From: Bacillota bacterium
GTDB lineage: Bacteria > Bacillota > Clostridia > Acetivibrionales > DSM-2933
NCBI GenBank assembly: GCA_023430975.1
Contig: JAEYYB010000112.1
Coordinates: forward strand, 1-8,865
Direction of reading: 5' to 3'
DNA: 8,865 nt
The notes under the pieces were generated by a model, which was not told the DNA's origin, did not search any database, and saw only the letters and a list, made by a program, of their open reading frames with translations. Of this stretch, positions 1 to 6,188 are shown in pieces (position 1 is the stretch's first letter; every line of letters begins with the position of its first letter). The translations under genes and the position numbers were made by a program.

Positions 1-1
1 T

Positions 2-808
2 GAGCTTGTAACAAAGAGAAATACACTGGTTAAAAACAACGTTGTCCTAAAGAATCAAATCCATACGTATCTAAGCCATCACTACCCAAATTATAAAAGC
101 TTTTTCTTTTCCTTGGATAGTAAAACATCACTGGAATTTTTTAAAGAGTTTCCGTCCCCATCAAAATTAAAGGGAACCACCCTTCAAGAACTTACAGCCT
201 TTCTAAGTCAAAAAAGCCATCATAACTGTTCTGAGAAAAAAGCACGTCAAATACTTGATTATGTGGAGAAAGACGGAGACACAACAAACGAATTTCAGGA
301 TTTAAGGGACTTTATTGTTACTTCATCAATAAAGCAAATCAACGATAATTTGGCTATCATAGCAAGCATCGAAGAGAACATGAAAAAACTCATTCCCAAA
401 TTTGGGTACAAGCTTGAAAGCATGAAGGGAATAAACACCGTGACAGCTGCTGGGATAATCGCAGAAATCGGCGATATATCAAGGTTTCTCAATGCTGATA
501 CTCTCGCTGCTTATGCTGGAATTGCTCCTATGAGATATTCTACAGGTCAGACAAACAAGAATTTCAGTAACAAACTTGGTAACAGGAATCTATATCAAAT
601 ATTCTTCCAATTAGCTGTCTCGGTACTGAGTAACCCTAAGGAAAAGCCTACTAATGCATACTTTTATGAGTATTACAAAAAGAAACTCTCTGAGGGAAAA
701 ACTAAGAAGCAGTCAATCAAATGCATCATGAGAAAGTTAGTAAATATCGTATATAAAATGATGCGGGATAAAACGGAATACCGGGAACCAGTCATTCCAA
801 TGGAATAA
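2..808 (+). CDS. IS110-family transposase, 5'-truncated by window edge
   Basis: This is the C-terminal 268 residues of a DEDD/Tnp_20 recombinase. The frame is open from base 2 and begins ELVTKRNTLVKNNVVLKNQ, so the gene starts outside the window. The TTG at 113 is an internal leucine codon, not a start. The Tnp_20 (Transposase_20) domain is clear: ESMKGINTVTAAGIIAEIGD, AAYAGIAP, TGQTNKNF and LGNRNLYQ. The RuvC-like N-terminal domain lies beyond the edge. It is about 88% identical (about 32 differences in 268, my count) to the complete copy at 6683-7909, which lies in opposite orientation. IS110 enzymes move a circular intermediate without classic terminal inverted repeats, and a non-coding bridge RNA guides them. 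After the stop, the two copies stay alike only to base 827, which marks the probable right end of the element. The position normally occupied by the Tnp_20 serine reads threonine (YSTGQ). Confidence 0.93.
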   Translation, partial: ELVTKRNTLVKNNVVLKNQIHTYLSHHYPNYKSFFFSLDSKTSLEFFKEFPSPSKLKGTTLQELTAFLSQKSHHNCSEKKARQILDYVEKDGDTTNEFQDLRDFIVTSSIKQINDNLAIIASIEENMKKLIPKFGYKLESMKGINTVTAAGIIAEIGDISRFLNADTLAAYAGIAPMRYSTGQTNKNFSNKLGNRNLYQIFFQLAVSVLSNPKEKPTNAYFYEYYKKKLSEGKTKKQSIKCIMRKLVNIVYKMMRDKTEYREPVIPME

Positions 809-823
809 TGGAAATGATATAAT
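795..823 (+). promoter_or_regulatory. Outward extended -10 promoter at IS110 right end
   Basis: TGATATAAT at 815-823 is a perfect extended -10 (TGn plus TATAAT). A weak -35 (TTCCAA, 795-800) lies 17 bp upstream and overlaps the end of the transposase gene. The same arrangement is present at the right end of the second copy. It points out of the element towards the gene at 954. The -35 matches TTGACA at only three positions, so activity would depend on the extended -10. This is a prediction from sequence only. Confidence 0.45.
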
Positions 824-953
824 AATTGCATCATGCTTAACTATTTCGTGATAAGAAAACATTTAGTAAAGGGATTTCTTAATAATACCGTTATTTAATA
901 TGATTGTATTTTTTCTCCTATAATCCTGTAAAAACAAGAAGGGACGATACAAT

Positions 954-1373
954 ATGATTAAAAAAATATCGGTAATACTAGCTATACTAATATTTCTTGC
1001 CATATTATTTTCAATATTGCTATTTTTATTTAGCAAACCTTTAGGGAGAAGGGAAGCACAATATAAGCACCTTGCAGAGGACTTGGAAAAGATTGTTCAA
1101 GGGTATATTGCTATAAGTAATGATCAGGAATTAAAATTCAATAATCTTAAAACTGTTAGTGTAGATGAGTTATTAGTTAGACTTCAAAAACCGTTAATAA
1201 TTGATGGTGAAACGATTGGGCCTCTATTGCCACCAAGAAAGAATCCTCCTGATGCAAAATCTTATTATCCATTATATAGCTCTAAATACGGTGGATGGAA
1301 AATAGTAATTAATAAGGAATCGAAAAAAGTAAGTGTAGAGCCATATGCAACAAATCAAATAAACATACAATAA
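954..1373 (+). CDS. Small membrane-anchored protein of unknown function
   Basis: The protein has 139 residues. It starts MIKK and has one long hydrophobic segment at about residues 5-27 (isoleucine, leucine and phenylalanine), followed by KPLGRR. That suggests one membrane anchor with the remaining 110 residues outside the cell. There is no lipobox cysteine. The exported part is charged and has a proline-rich stretch (GPLLPPRKNPPD, about 88-99), then a Tyr/Lys-rich C-terminus with GGWKIVINKESKKV. An AGAAGGGA ribosome site lies about 10 bases before the ATG. The gene lies 126 bp after the probable IS110 right end and may be read from the promoter there; a TATAAT at 919-924 has no good -35. A small anchored protein sits at the same place in the mirror cassette (6189-6623), but the two share only MIKK plus a hydrophobic segment. 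I do not recognise the family. Confidence 0.75.
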   Translation: MIKKISVILAILIFLAILFSILLFLFSKPLGRREAQYKHLAEDLEKIVQGYIAISNDQELKFNNLKTVSVDELLVRLQKPLIIDGETIGPLLPPRKNPPDAKSYYPLYSSKYGGWKIVINKESKKVSVEPYATNQINIQ

Positions 1374-1542
1374 GTTGGTTAATACACTCATATGGAAAGC
1401 CATTAAGGAATATCAGGGGGCCAAACTTAGTTTTATTACAAAACGTTAATAGTTTTGTTGGATGAAATAAAAAAAGCAACTTCTGAAAGCATTTGATATC
1501 AATAAATATAGGTTTTGGGAATTACTAGACTCAGCTTATGGG
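1363..1542 (+). pseudogene. Frameshifted coding remnant before the 1555 ORF
   Basis: The stretch reads like protein in two frames. Frame 1, from 1375, gives LVNTLIWKAIKEYQGAKLSF and then stops at 1447. Another frame gives LIVLLDEIKK from 1446. Dropping one A from the run of seven at 1469-1475 joins it to KKQLLKAFDINKYRFWELLD in frame 1, which continues into the ORF at 1543/1555. A second shift near 1444 would join the first piece. This is what a gene with two small indels would look like. The peptide IRKAIKEYQ also occurs after the gene at 6189 on the other strand, so some of this sequence belongs to the duplicated cassette. There is no close evidence of function. Confidence 0.35.
1394..1416 (+). 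repeat. 23-bp repeat, copy 1 (inverted relative to copy 2)
   Basis: The 23 bases beginning GGAAAGCCATTAAGG and ending TATCAG are identical to the reverse complement of 6143-6165. Looser similarity runs upstream (ACTCAT before it in both). In both places the repeat lies 20-23 bp after the stop codon of the small membrane or exported protein gene. It can encode KAIKEYQ in both copies. It is probably a trace of shared ancestry of the two cassettes, or of a lost gene, rather than a site with a known role. Confidence 0.7.
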
Positions 1543-1554
1543 GTGAAACTGAAT

Positions 1555-2094
1555 ATGAGAATTCTAAGATTATACCATAATGAAGATTTACCAAAAATTA
1601 CTTCAAGGTTTTATTCTATCTTTAAAAACTTAATTCATAAGATGGATAGCAGCTTCTGGATACTCACAAATGATTCCTTTAAATTGCCTATAGATTGGTA
1701 TCCTGACAGTGAATCAGATAATGGAACAGAGTTAAATGAGTTTTATTCTGCAGTAATATCTAAGAAGGATGAATATGTACTTGTTGATAATAGTTTCATG
1801 GAAAGGTATGGAGTTTTTATAAAAGACGATTGGAATGAACTAATGTGTTTTTACGGAGATTCCAGATATTTTGAAAAAGTAGTTGAGCTCATGAAAGATT
1901 TGTCCGTAGAGGATTTAAAAAATCTGATTTTAAATAAGGAAGCAACAAGTGAATTTAATTTTGAAGTCCTGCTGAGTAATTGGGATTCTATATATTGGGA
2001 GTTAATGACAGAGAATGATGTCTACTATGAAGATTTATTAGCATCAATACAAGACAATGGAGGAATAATCTTTGAAGAAATACCCGGTTATTAG
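1555..2094 (+). CDS. Hypothetical acidic protein, family not recognised
   Basis: The protein has 179 residues from ATG 1555. A GTG at 1543 gives 183, but it has no ribosome site, whereas GGTGA (1542-1546) lies 8 bases before the ATG. The protein is acidic and rich in aromatic residues, with no hydrophobic segment or signal peptide, so it is probably cytoplasmic. It starts MRILRLYHNEDLPKITSRF and has Trp/Tyr-rich stretches (SSFWILTND, NWDSIYWELM) and a Glu-rich end (GGIIFEEIPGY). The frame stays open upstream to 1471 with protein-like sequence, so it may be the 3' part of a longer damaged gene. Nothing equivalent is present in the mirror cassette. The size and acidity would suit an immunity-type protein, but that is only a guess. 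Confidence 0.6.
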   Translation: MRILRLYHNEDLPKITSRFYSIFKNLIHKMDSSFWILTNDSFKLPIDWYPDSESDNGTELNEFYSAVISKKDEYVLVDNSFMERYGVFIKDDWNELMCFYGDSRYFEKVVELMKDLSVEDLKNLILNKEATSEFNFEVLLSNWDSIYWELMTENDVYYEDLLASIQDNGGIIFEEIPGY

Positions 2095-2280
2095 ATAGAA
2101 ATAATGTCAATCCAGGTTTTCCATTTAACACGAAAATAAATAATTGTACAATTTGCGGGAAGTTACTTTCGGGGGTATTTCTAAAAAGCAAAACCAGGAT
2201 TTTATTAAATGTTTCCGTTTTTTTTATGTTCCAAAAATACAAGTGAAAAACAAGTAATAACAGGCTCATAAAGTTGCATT

Positions 2281-2477
2281 CTTCGGAGTCTCTTTGAGAC
2301 TGTTAACGGAGAGAAGCTAGGGTAAGGTGTCCCCATTCTTTAGAAAGGCTGCCGGAGACATGCTTTAGAGCCTTGTGGGCTGCTCATAACCAGCTGATTG
2401 GTCGCTGCGAAGTGGGCTTGGCGCATCAGAGCCGAGAAAGTATACGATAAAACTTTTATTGTATACTTTCCCGGCTC
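2281..2477. ncRNA. Candidate structured RNA upstream of parB
   Basis: About 200 bp without a convincing ORF. GC is roughly 50-55% by count over 2281-2440, against about a third in the preceding 180 bp. Small inverted repeats are dense: AGTCTC/GAGACT with a TTT loop near 2286-2300, AAGGCT/AGCCTT across about 2345-2373, ACCA/TGGT near 2390-2402, TGCG/CGCA across about 2406-2425, and a 49-nt hairpin at its 3' end. A GC island packed with stems in AT-rich DNA is typical of structured RNAs; the intron's own RNA domains here look the same. I cannot match it to a named RNA class, and the transcribed strand is unknown. The equivalent position before the second parB (6053-6142) has nothing like it. 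Confidence 0.4.
2429..2477. repeat. 49-nt near-perfect inverted repeat
   Basis: The left arm is GAGCCG (2429-2434), A, GAAAGTATAC (2436-2445), G and ATAAAA. The right arm is TTTTAT, T, GTATACTTTC (2461-2470), C and CGGCTC (2472-2477). Only one A-C mismatch and one possible G-T pair interrupt the arms, and the centre is a single C at 2453. Neither strand has a T-run after it, so it does not look like an intrinsic terminator. It could be the end of the structured block, a processing site, or a binding site for a dimeric protein (the GTATAC cores are palindromic). Confidence 0.75.
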
Positions 2478-2515
2478 CTGAAGGCTATTTCATGTGGATT
2501 CGGAGAAATTTCAGT

Positions 2516-2546
2516 TTTCTTATGCCCTATTTGGGCTTATAAGAAA
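2516..2546 (+). promoter_or_regulatory. Leader hairpin just before the parB ribosome site
   Basis: TTTCTTAT (2516-2523) pairs with ATAAGAAA (2539-2546), and GCCC (2524-2527) pairs with GGGC (2533-2536). That is 12 bp with a 2-nt bulge and the loop TATTT. It ends only 5 bases before the AAGGAG ribosome site. It could tune translation or be an operator. The second parB has no equivalent. Confidence 0.4.
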
Positions 2547-2565
2547 CTACAAGGAGTTGATAACC

Positions 2566-3330
2566 ATGCCAAATGATATTTCACAGTTGAAAATGCCAAT
2601 TGCAGAGTTTCAGCCCGATCCAAACCAGCCCAGAAAGTATTTTGATGAAACTGCACTTTGTGAGCTATCGGAATCCATAAAACAATATGGAGTGTTGCAG
2701 CCCATAATCTACTATGTAAATGAAAGCGGTCAAAAAATTATAGTAGCAGGAGAAAGAAGATATCAGGCAGCCAAAAGAGCCCAGTTGAGCGAAATTCCAG
2801 CTATTGTTATTGATGGAACCGAAGCCGATAAGGTGGCATTGATCGAAAATATTTTAAGGCAGGATTTAACACCATTAGAAGAAGCAGAAGCACTTCAGCG
2901 GTTGAAAGAAAAATACAAGTATTCAAACGAGAAACTATCACAGGTATTTACCAAATCCCCCAGTATCATAAGTGAAGCACTTAGTATAAATAAACTGCCG
3001 GATGCTATAAAAGAAAGATACAAGGAAAATCCGCAGTTAGCCAAAAGAGAACTTATAAAAATCGCAAGAATGAGAAGTGAAGAAGGCCAAATTAATGCAT
3101 ATAACAAACTGACAAATTACAAACCTGAAACAGCAGAGCCAAAAGACACTGATCAGGAAGGCAAGGAAAACTATAAGCTGACTCTTAGTTTTATAAAAAG
3201 TTTAACTGGAAAGCTAAGCAAATCAAACATTGTTATTTCTAGTGATGAAGAAAAAGAAAACCTTAAAACCCAGATTTCACAGTTAAGCACTGCAATAAAT
3301 GATTTTTTGAATAAGTACAATTTGAGTTAA
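2566..3330 (+). CDS. ParB/Spo0J-family DNA-binding protein, copy 1
   Basis: The protein has 254 residues. The start is ATG 2566, 9 bases after AAGGAG, and gives MPNDISQLK, matching MANDISQLK of the second copy; the upstream ATG at 2494 has no such support. The ParB N-terminal domain is at about 8-100, with DPNQPRK (18-24), the nucleotide-binding motif GERRYQAA (63-70) and ENILRQDL (94-101). A ParB helix-turn-helix region follows at about 119-146 (NEKLSQVFTKSPSIISEALS), then a Lys/Glu-rich linker and a helical C-terminus likely to dimerise. The family binds centromere-like sites and loads as a CTP-dependent clamp; some members are regulators. No parA gene is next to it, so a role in partition is not shown. 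Most ParBs read GERRFRAA, but here the third arginine is Gln. The stop codon overlaps the A-run of the terminator palindrome. Confidence 0.9.
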   Translation: MPNDISQLKMPIAEFQPDPNQPRKYFDETALCELSESIKQYGVLQPIIYYVNESGQKIIVAGERRYQAAKRAQLSEIPAIVIDGTEADKVALIENILRQDLTPLEEAEALQRLKEKYKYSNEKLSQVFTKSPSIISEALSINKLPDAIKERYKENPQLAKRELIKIARMRSEEGQINAYNKLTNYKPETAEPKDTDQEGKENYKLTLSFIKSLTGKLSKSNIVISSDEEKENLKTQISQLSTAINDFLNKYNLS

Positions 3331-3347
3331 AAAGTTCTACATGTAGA
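3329..3347 (+). terminator. Left half of a shared terminator palindrome (intron target)
   Basis: AAAAAGTTCTACATGTAGA at 3329-3347 joins to ACTTTTTT at 5253-5260 once the intron is removed. Together they form a perfect 26-bp palindrome with A-run and T-run flanks, foldable as an 11-bp stem with a CATG loop. It lies directly after the stop of parB copy 1 and about 30 bp beyond the stop of the convergent copy 2, so it would act as a bidirectional terminator. The intron interrupts the 3' arm. Confidence 0.75.
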
Positions 3348-3840
3348 GTGTGCCAGTGAGGCACACGATATTCAGCAAGGAAACCTTGCATAGTAAGGCC
3401 TAGCCAGCCGCTATTACCAAGTCTTTGGAGCCGAAATGGTAACATTAGGTTTAAGCGTAGGACAGGGAGCAAACGAGCCGAAATCCGATAGGGTGAAGTG
3501 ATTGAGCCTCGATAGTAGATTAAATGGAAGTGCCGATGTAGTTCTACGTACAGCAGGCAATACCGGAATTATCAAATGGCAAGATAAAACCGGACTTCCC
3601 GGGGTCTTAGAGCTTGGCGAGTTTGATGATAAGAATATCGTGTGTACCAGGGAGGCCCATGAAGCCCTCAGAAGAGTATAGCAAAACAAGCCCGGTAAAA
3701 GTAAGGATTGCTAAATGGCTTTATGGGAGTCGGATTACTGCATAGTACCTATGAAACCTGTGAAAGCAGATGGAGGGAAGGCGGTAACATGAATATCGTC
3801 CCAAACAAGGATACATCAACTACACTGGAGGTAGGTTAAG

Positions 3841-5160
3841 ATGGCAACAGGATTGGACAGGATAGCAGAGCTAGTTAAAGAAAATCCAAAAAGAAAGCTA
3901 CAGACCCTTGTACATATAATCAATATGGAAAATCTTAAAGAAAGCAATAAGAGATTAGATGGAAACAAGGCTGTAGGATACGACAACACAACAAAATCTG
4001 AATATGAAGAAAAGTTAGAAGAAAATCTAAGAGGACTTATAGAAAGAATGAAGAAACAAGAGTATAAACCGCAACCTGCAAGAAGGGTATATATTCCTAA
4101 GGTAGGAAGCGATAAAATGAGGCCTTTAGGTATTCCATCATATGAGGACAAGCTTGTGCAAGACGTAATGGCACGGATATTAACAGAAATCTACGAACCA
4201 GAATTTATGGACTTTTCCTATGGATTCAGGCCGAAAAGAAGTTGTCATGATGCAATAAAAGCCTTAAACAAAGTGATAATGGCTGATAAAACATCATATA
4301 TAGTTGATGTTGATATAAAAGGCTTCTTTGACAATGTAAACCATGAATGGATGATGAAATTTCTGGCAGAAAGAATAGCTGATAAGAATATGTTGAGGCT
4401 AATCAAAAGATTTCTTAAAGCAGGGGTTATGGAAGAAGGAATTTATAATGAGACAGATAAAGGAACGCCTCAAGGAGGTTTGATTTCACCAATTCTAGCA
4501 AATGTATATCTGCATTATGTCCTTGACATATGGTTTGAAAAAGCAGTAAAGAAGCATTGTAATGGCAAAGCCAACATGATACGCTATGCAGATGACTTTG
4601 TTTGTTGCTTTCAGAAAAAGGATGAGGCAGAGAAATTCTATAAAGCACTTATAGAGCGGCTTGATAAGTTTGGACTTGAAATAGAGGTCAATAAAACTAA
4701 AATTATAGAATTTGGCAGATATGCAGTGAATAGCAGAAAGAAGAGGGGAGAAGGAAAGCCAGAGACCTTTGATTTTCTTGGATTTACCCATGTATGCAGT
4801 AAATCTTTAAAAGGTAATTTCATAGTAAAAAGAATTACAAGTAAAAAGAAATTAAAAGCTAAGTTGCAAGCCTCTAAAAAGTGGCTTAGAGAAAACATGC
4901 ATTTAGACGTAAAAACACTTATAGGTAAGCTTAACATAAAACTAGAAGGTCACTATAGATATTATGGTGTAACTGGAAACAGTAATAGCATGGATAAATT
5001 CAGATATTTTATTATAAAACAACTTCATTTCACGCTTAACCGAAGGAGCCAGCGTAACAGATACTCATGGAAGGATTTTCAAAACAAAATAATAAAGAAG
5101 TTCCCAATTAAATATCCTAAAATATATGTACATTTATACGAGGGATATTTCAACGTATAG
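3841..5160 (+). CDS. ltrA: Group II intron reverse transcriptase/maturase
   Basis: The intron-encoded protein of 439 residues is placed in domain IV. It aids splicing of the intron RNA and reverse-transcribes it during insertion into DNA. The fingers-palm motifs are in order: RPLGIPSYEDKLVQD (94-108), YGFRPKRSCHDAI (127-139), VDVDIKGFFDNVNH with catalytic Asp158 (155-168), GTPQGGLISPILANVYL (208-224) and RYADDF with the YADD box (249-252). FDFLGFTH (310-317) follows. The maturase X domain runs from about 330 (LIGKLNIKLEGHYRYYGV, then the basic LNRRSQRNRYSW). The protein ends soon after, with no Cys-rich HNH endonuclease domain, so target use probably relies on single-stranded or hairpin DNA. 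GGAGG (3827-3831) lies 9 bases before the ATG. No frameshift or missing catalytic residue is seen. Confidence 0.96.
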   Translation: MATGLDRIAELVKENPKRKLQTLVHIINMENLKESNKRLDGNKAVGYDNTTKSEYEEKLEENLRGLIERMKKQEYKPQPARRVYIPKVGSDKMRPLGIPSYEDKLVQDVMARILTEIYEPEFMDFSYGFRPKRSCHDAIKALNKVIMADKTSYIVDVDIKGFFDNVNHEWMMKFLAERIADKNMLRLIKRFLKAGVMEEGIYNETDKGTPQGGLISPILANVYLHYVLDIWFEKAVKKHCNGKANMIRYADDFVCCFQKKDEAEKFYKALIERLDKFGLEIEVNKTKIIEFGRYAVNSRKKRGEGKPETFDFLGFTHVCSKSLKGNFIVKRITSKKKLKAKLQASKKWLRENMHLDVKTLIGKLNIKLEGHYRYYGVTGNSNSMDKFRYFIIKQLHFTLNRRSQRNRYSWKDFQNKIIKKFPIKYPKIYVHLYEGYFNV

Positions 5161-5180
5161 CTCTGTAATGATATCATGAA

Positions 5181-5252
5181 GAGCCGTATGCCTTAATAGG
5201 GCACGTACGGTTCTGTGAGGGGTGAGTCCTGCAAGGGACTCATCTACTCGAC
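5181..5252 (+). ncRNA. Intron domains V and VI
   Basis: Domain V (5181-5213) begins GAGCCGTATG and ends GCACGTACGGTTC; the lower stem pairs over about ten positions, with the AGC catalytic triad at 5182-5184. Domain VI is a 9-bp stem, GGTGAGTCC with GGGACTCATC, loop TGCAA. A5246, seven bases from the 3' end and between short paired segments, is the best candidate for the bulged branch-point adenosine. The intron ends AC at 5252. Confidence 0.85.
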
Positions 5253-5260
5253 ACTTTTTT
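5253..5260. terminator. Right half of the split terminator palindrome
   Basis: ACTTTTTT is the 3' exon of the intron. It completes the palindrome whose left half is at 3329-3347. With the intron present the DNA hairpin is broken, but the left half keeps a self-complementary core (TCTACATGTAGA). Confidence 0.65.
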
Positions 5261-5287
5261 GAAAATTGGAAAATAATTAAGGAATTT

Positions 5288-6052
5288 TTACTTTAATCCG
5301 TTTTTGTCCATGTAGTTGCTAATTGCACCACTTAATAGCTCAAGTTGGTTTTTCATGTTTGTTCTTTCTTCATCATTGAACATGATAATGTTTGCCTTAT
5401 TAAGCTTGCTGTTTAAGCTTTTTATAAAGCCTAATGTTAATTTGTAGTTTTCCTTTCCATCTTGTTCTTCGTTTTTAGGTTCTTCATTTTCCGGCTTATA
5501 TTTTATCAGCTTATTGAATGAGTTGATTTGGCCAACTTCACTTCTCATTCTTGCAATTTTAATAAGGTCTCGTTTGGGTATCTCCGGTCTGTTTCTGCAA
5601 CTTTCTTTTATAGTATCAGGAAGCTTTGTAATAAGAAGAGTTTCACTTATATTGCTTGGCGATTTGGTGAAAACTTGGGCAAGTTTTTCATTTGAATACT
5701 TGTATTTGTCTTTTAATCGCTGTAGGGCCTCTGCCTCTTCCAAATGGGTCAAGTCTTGCCTTAAGATATTTTCAATGATAGCTACTTTGTCCGCATCATT
5801 GCTATCAATGCTTATAGCTGGAATTTCAGTGAGCCCAGCCAGTTTAGCTGCCTGATATCGTCTTTCTCCTGCAACAATTGTTTTTTGGCCTGTCTCGTTC
5901 ACATAGTAGATGATTGGTTGTAAAACTCCGTATTGTTTTATAGATTCAGATAGCTCTAAAAGTGCTGTTTCATCAAAGTATTTGCGAGGTTGGTTTGGGT
6001 CTGCCTGGAAATCTGCTATAGGGGCTTTAAGCTGTGAAATATCGTTTGCCAT
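5288..6052 (-). CDS. ParB/Spo0J-family DNA-binding protein, copy 2
   Basis: The protein has 254 residues, the same length as copy 1, with 186 identical positions in an ungapped alignment (73%, my count). Identity is highest in the N-terminal domain (for example QPRKYFDETA and AGERRYQAAK unchanged) and lowest at residues 151-160 and the C-terminal 30 residues, where DNA specificity or dimer pairing could differ. The helix-turn-helix region is NEKLAQVFTKSPSNISETLL (121-140). Motif ENILRQDL is kept, but the Pro after it is His (DLTHLEE). The start is ATG 6052, with AAAAAAGGAG 8 bases upstream. The gene converges with copy 1 and has no parA neighbour. It follows a small secreted-protein gene, stop 6189, about 136 bp upstream, and may be co-transcribed with it. 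Divergence at 27% means the duplication is not recent, or the two were acquired separately. Confidence 0.9.
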   Translation of the reverse strand: MANDISQLKAPIADFQADPNQPRKYFDETALLELSESIKQYGVLQPIIYYVNETGQKTIVAGERRYQAAKLAGLTEIPAISIDSNDADKVAIIENILRQDLTHLEEAEALQRLKDKYKYSNEKLAQVFTKSPSNISETLLITKLPDTIKESCRNRPEIPKRDLIKIARMRSEVGQINSFNKLIKYKPENEEPKNEEQDGKENYKLTLGFIKSLNSKLNKANIIMFNDEERTNMKNQLELLSGAISNYMDKNGLK

Positions 6053-6142
6053 GTAATCAACTCCTTTTTTGTTTTCATCAAATATAATATCGGAATTTTT
6101 TACATAACTTTACACTTATTAATCAAATACTGTTCAGTCCCT

Positions 6143-6165
6143 CTGATATTCCTTAATGGCTTTCC
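6143..6165 (-). repeat. 23-bp repeat, copy 2
   Basis: The reverse complement is identical to 1394-1416. It lies 23 bp after the stop of the gene at 6189-6623. In one frame of the minus strand it belongs to TLLIRKAIKEYQRD followed by a stop, which resembles TLIWKAIKEYQ in the other copy. It is probably the tail of a lost gene or a conserved 3' untranslated segment. Confidence 0.7.
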
Positions 6166-6188
6166 TGATGAGTAATGTTAATTTTTTC

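Larger units (their letters stand above)
3348..5252 (+). mobile_element. Complete group II intron (1,905 nt)
   Basis: The 5' end is GTGTG (3348-3352), matching the GUGYG consensus. Domain V is at 5181-5213 and a domain VI stem ends at 5252 (CTCGAC). The boundaries are supported by two independent signs. Removing 3348-5252 rebuilds a perfect terminator palindrome, and TCTACGT at 3543-3549 (EBS1 candidate) pairs over 7 nt, one G-U, with the last 7 bases of the 5' exon, ATGTAGA (3341-3347). The 490 bp before the maturase gene are GC-richer and non-coding, as expected for RNA domains I-IV. Insertion in a terminator-like hairpin and a maturase without an endonuclease domain are typical of bacterial class C introns, but class is not proven by eye. 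RNA and protein both look intact, so it may still splice and move. Confidence 0.9.

Noticed and set aside
113..808. TTG at 113 as the start of a 231-residue transposase
   Set aside because: The frame is open to the window edge, and the upstream residues match the full-length copy, so this is an internal codon.
919..924. TATAAT as a promoter for the 954 gene
   Set aside because: No acceptable -35 at 16-18 bp spacing and no TGn extension; the IS-end promoter is a better candidate.
1438..1458. ACAAAAC/GTTTTGT hairpin as a terminator of the 954 gene
   Set aside because: It is AT-rich, with no T-run after it, and lies in the putative decayed gene.
1988..2269. 93-residue minus-strand ORF
   Set aside because: It overlaps the plus-strand ORF end and AT-rich DNA, its composition is low-complexity, and it has no ribosome site.
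2281..2477. tRNA, T-box, RNase P, SRP or group I intron
   Set aside because: No recognisable conserved core of any of these (no TpsiC arm, T-box AGGGTGG motif, RNase P GAAAGTCC box or group I P7 core).
2494..2565. ATG 2494 as the parB start, adding 24 residues
   Set aside because: It has no ribosome site, and the added residues overlap the leader hairpin and are absent from the paralogue, whose start aligns with 2566.
3414..4937. Several minus-strand ORFs of 69-111 residues within the intron
   Set aside because: They are antisense to the RNA domains and the maturase gene; hydrophobic low-complexity translations are typical shadows of a coding strand.
5514..5855. 113-residue plus-strand ORF inside parB copy 2
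   Set aside because: It is antisense to a well-supported ParB gene; the similar antisense ORF in copy 1 simply reflects the parB similarity.
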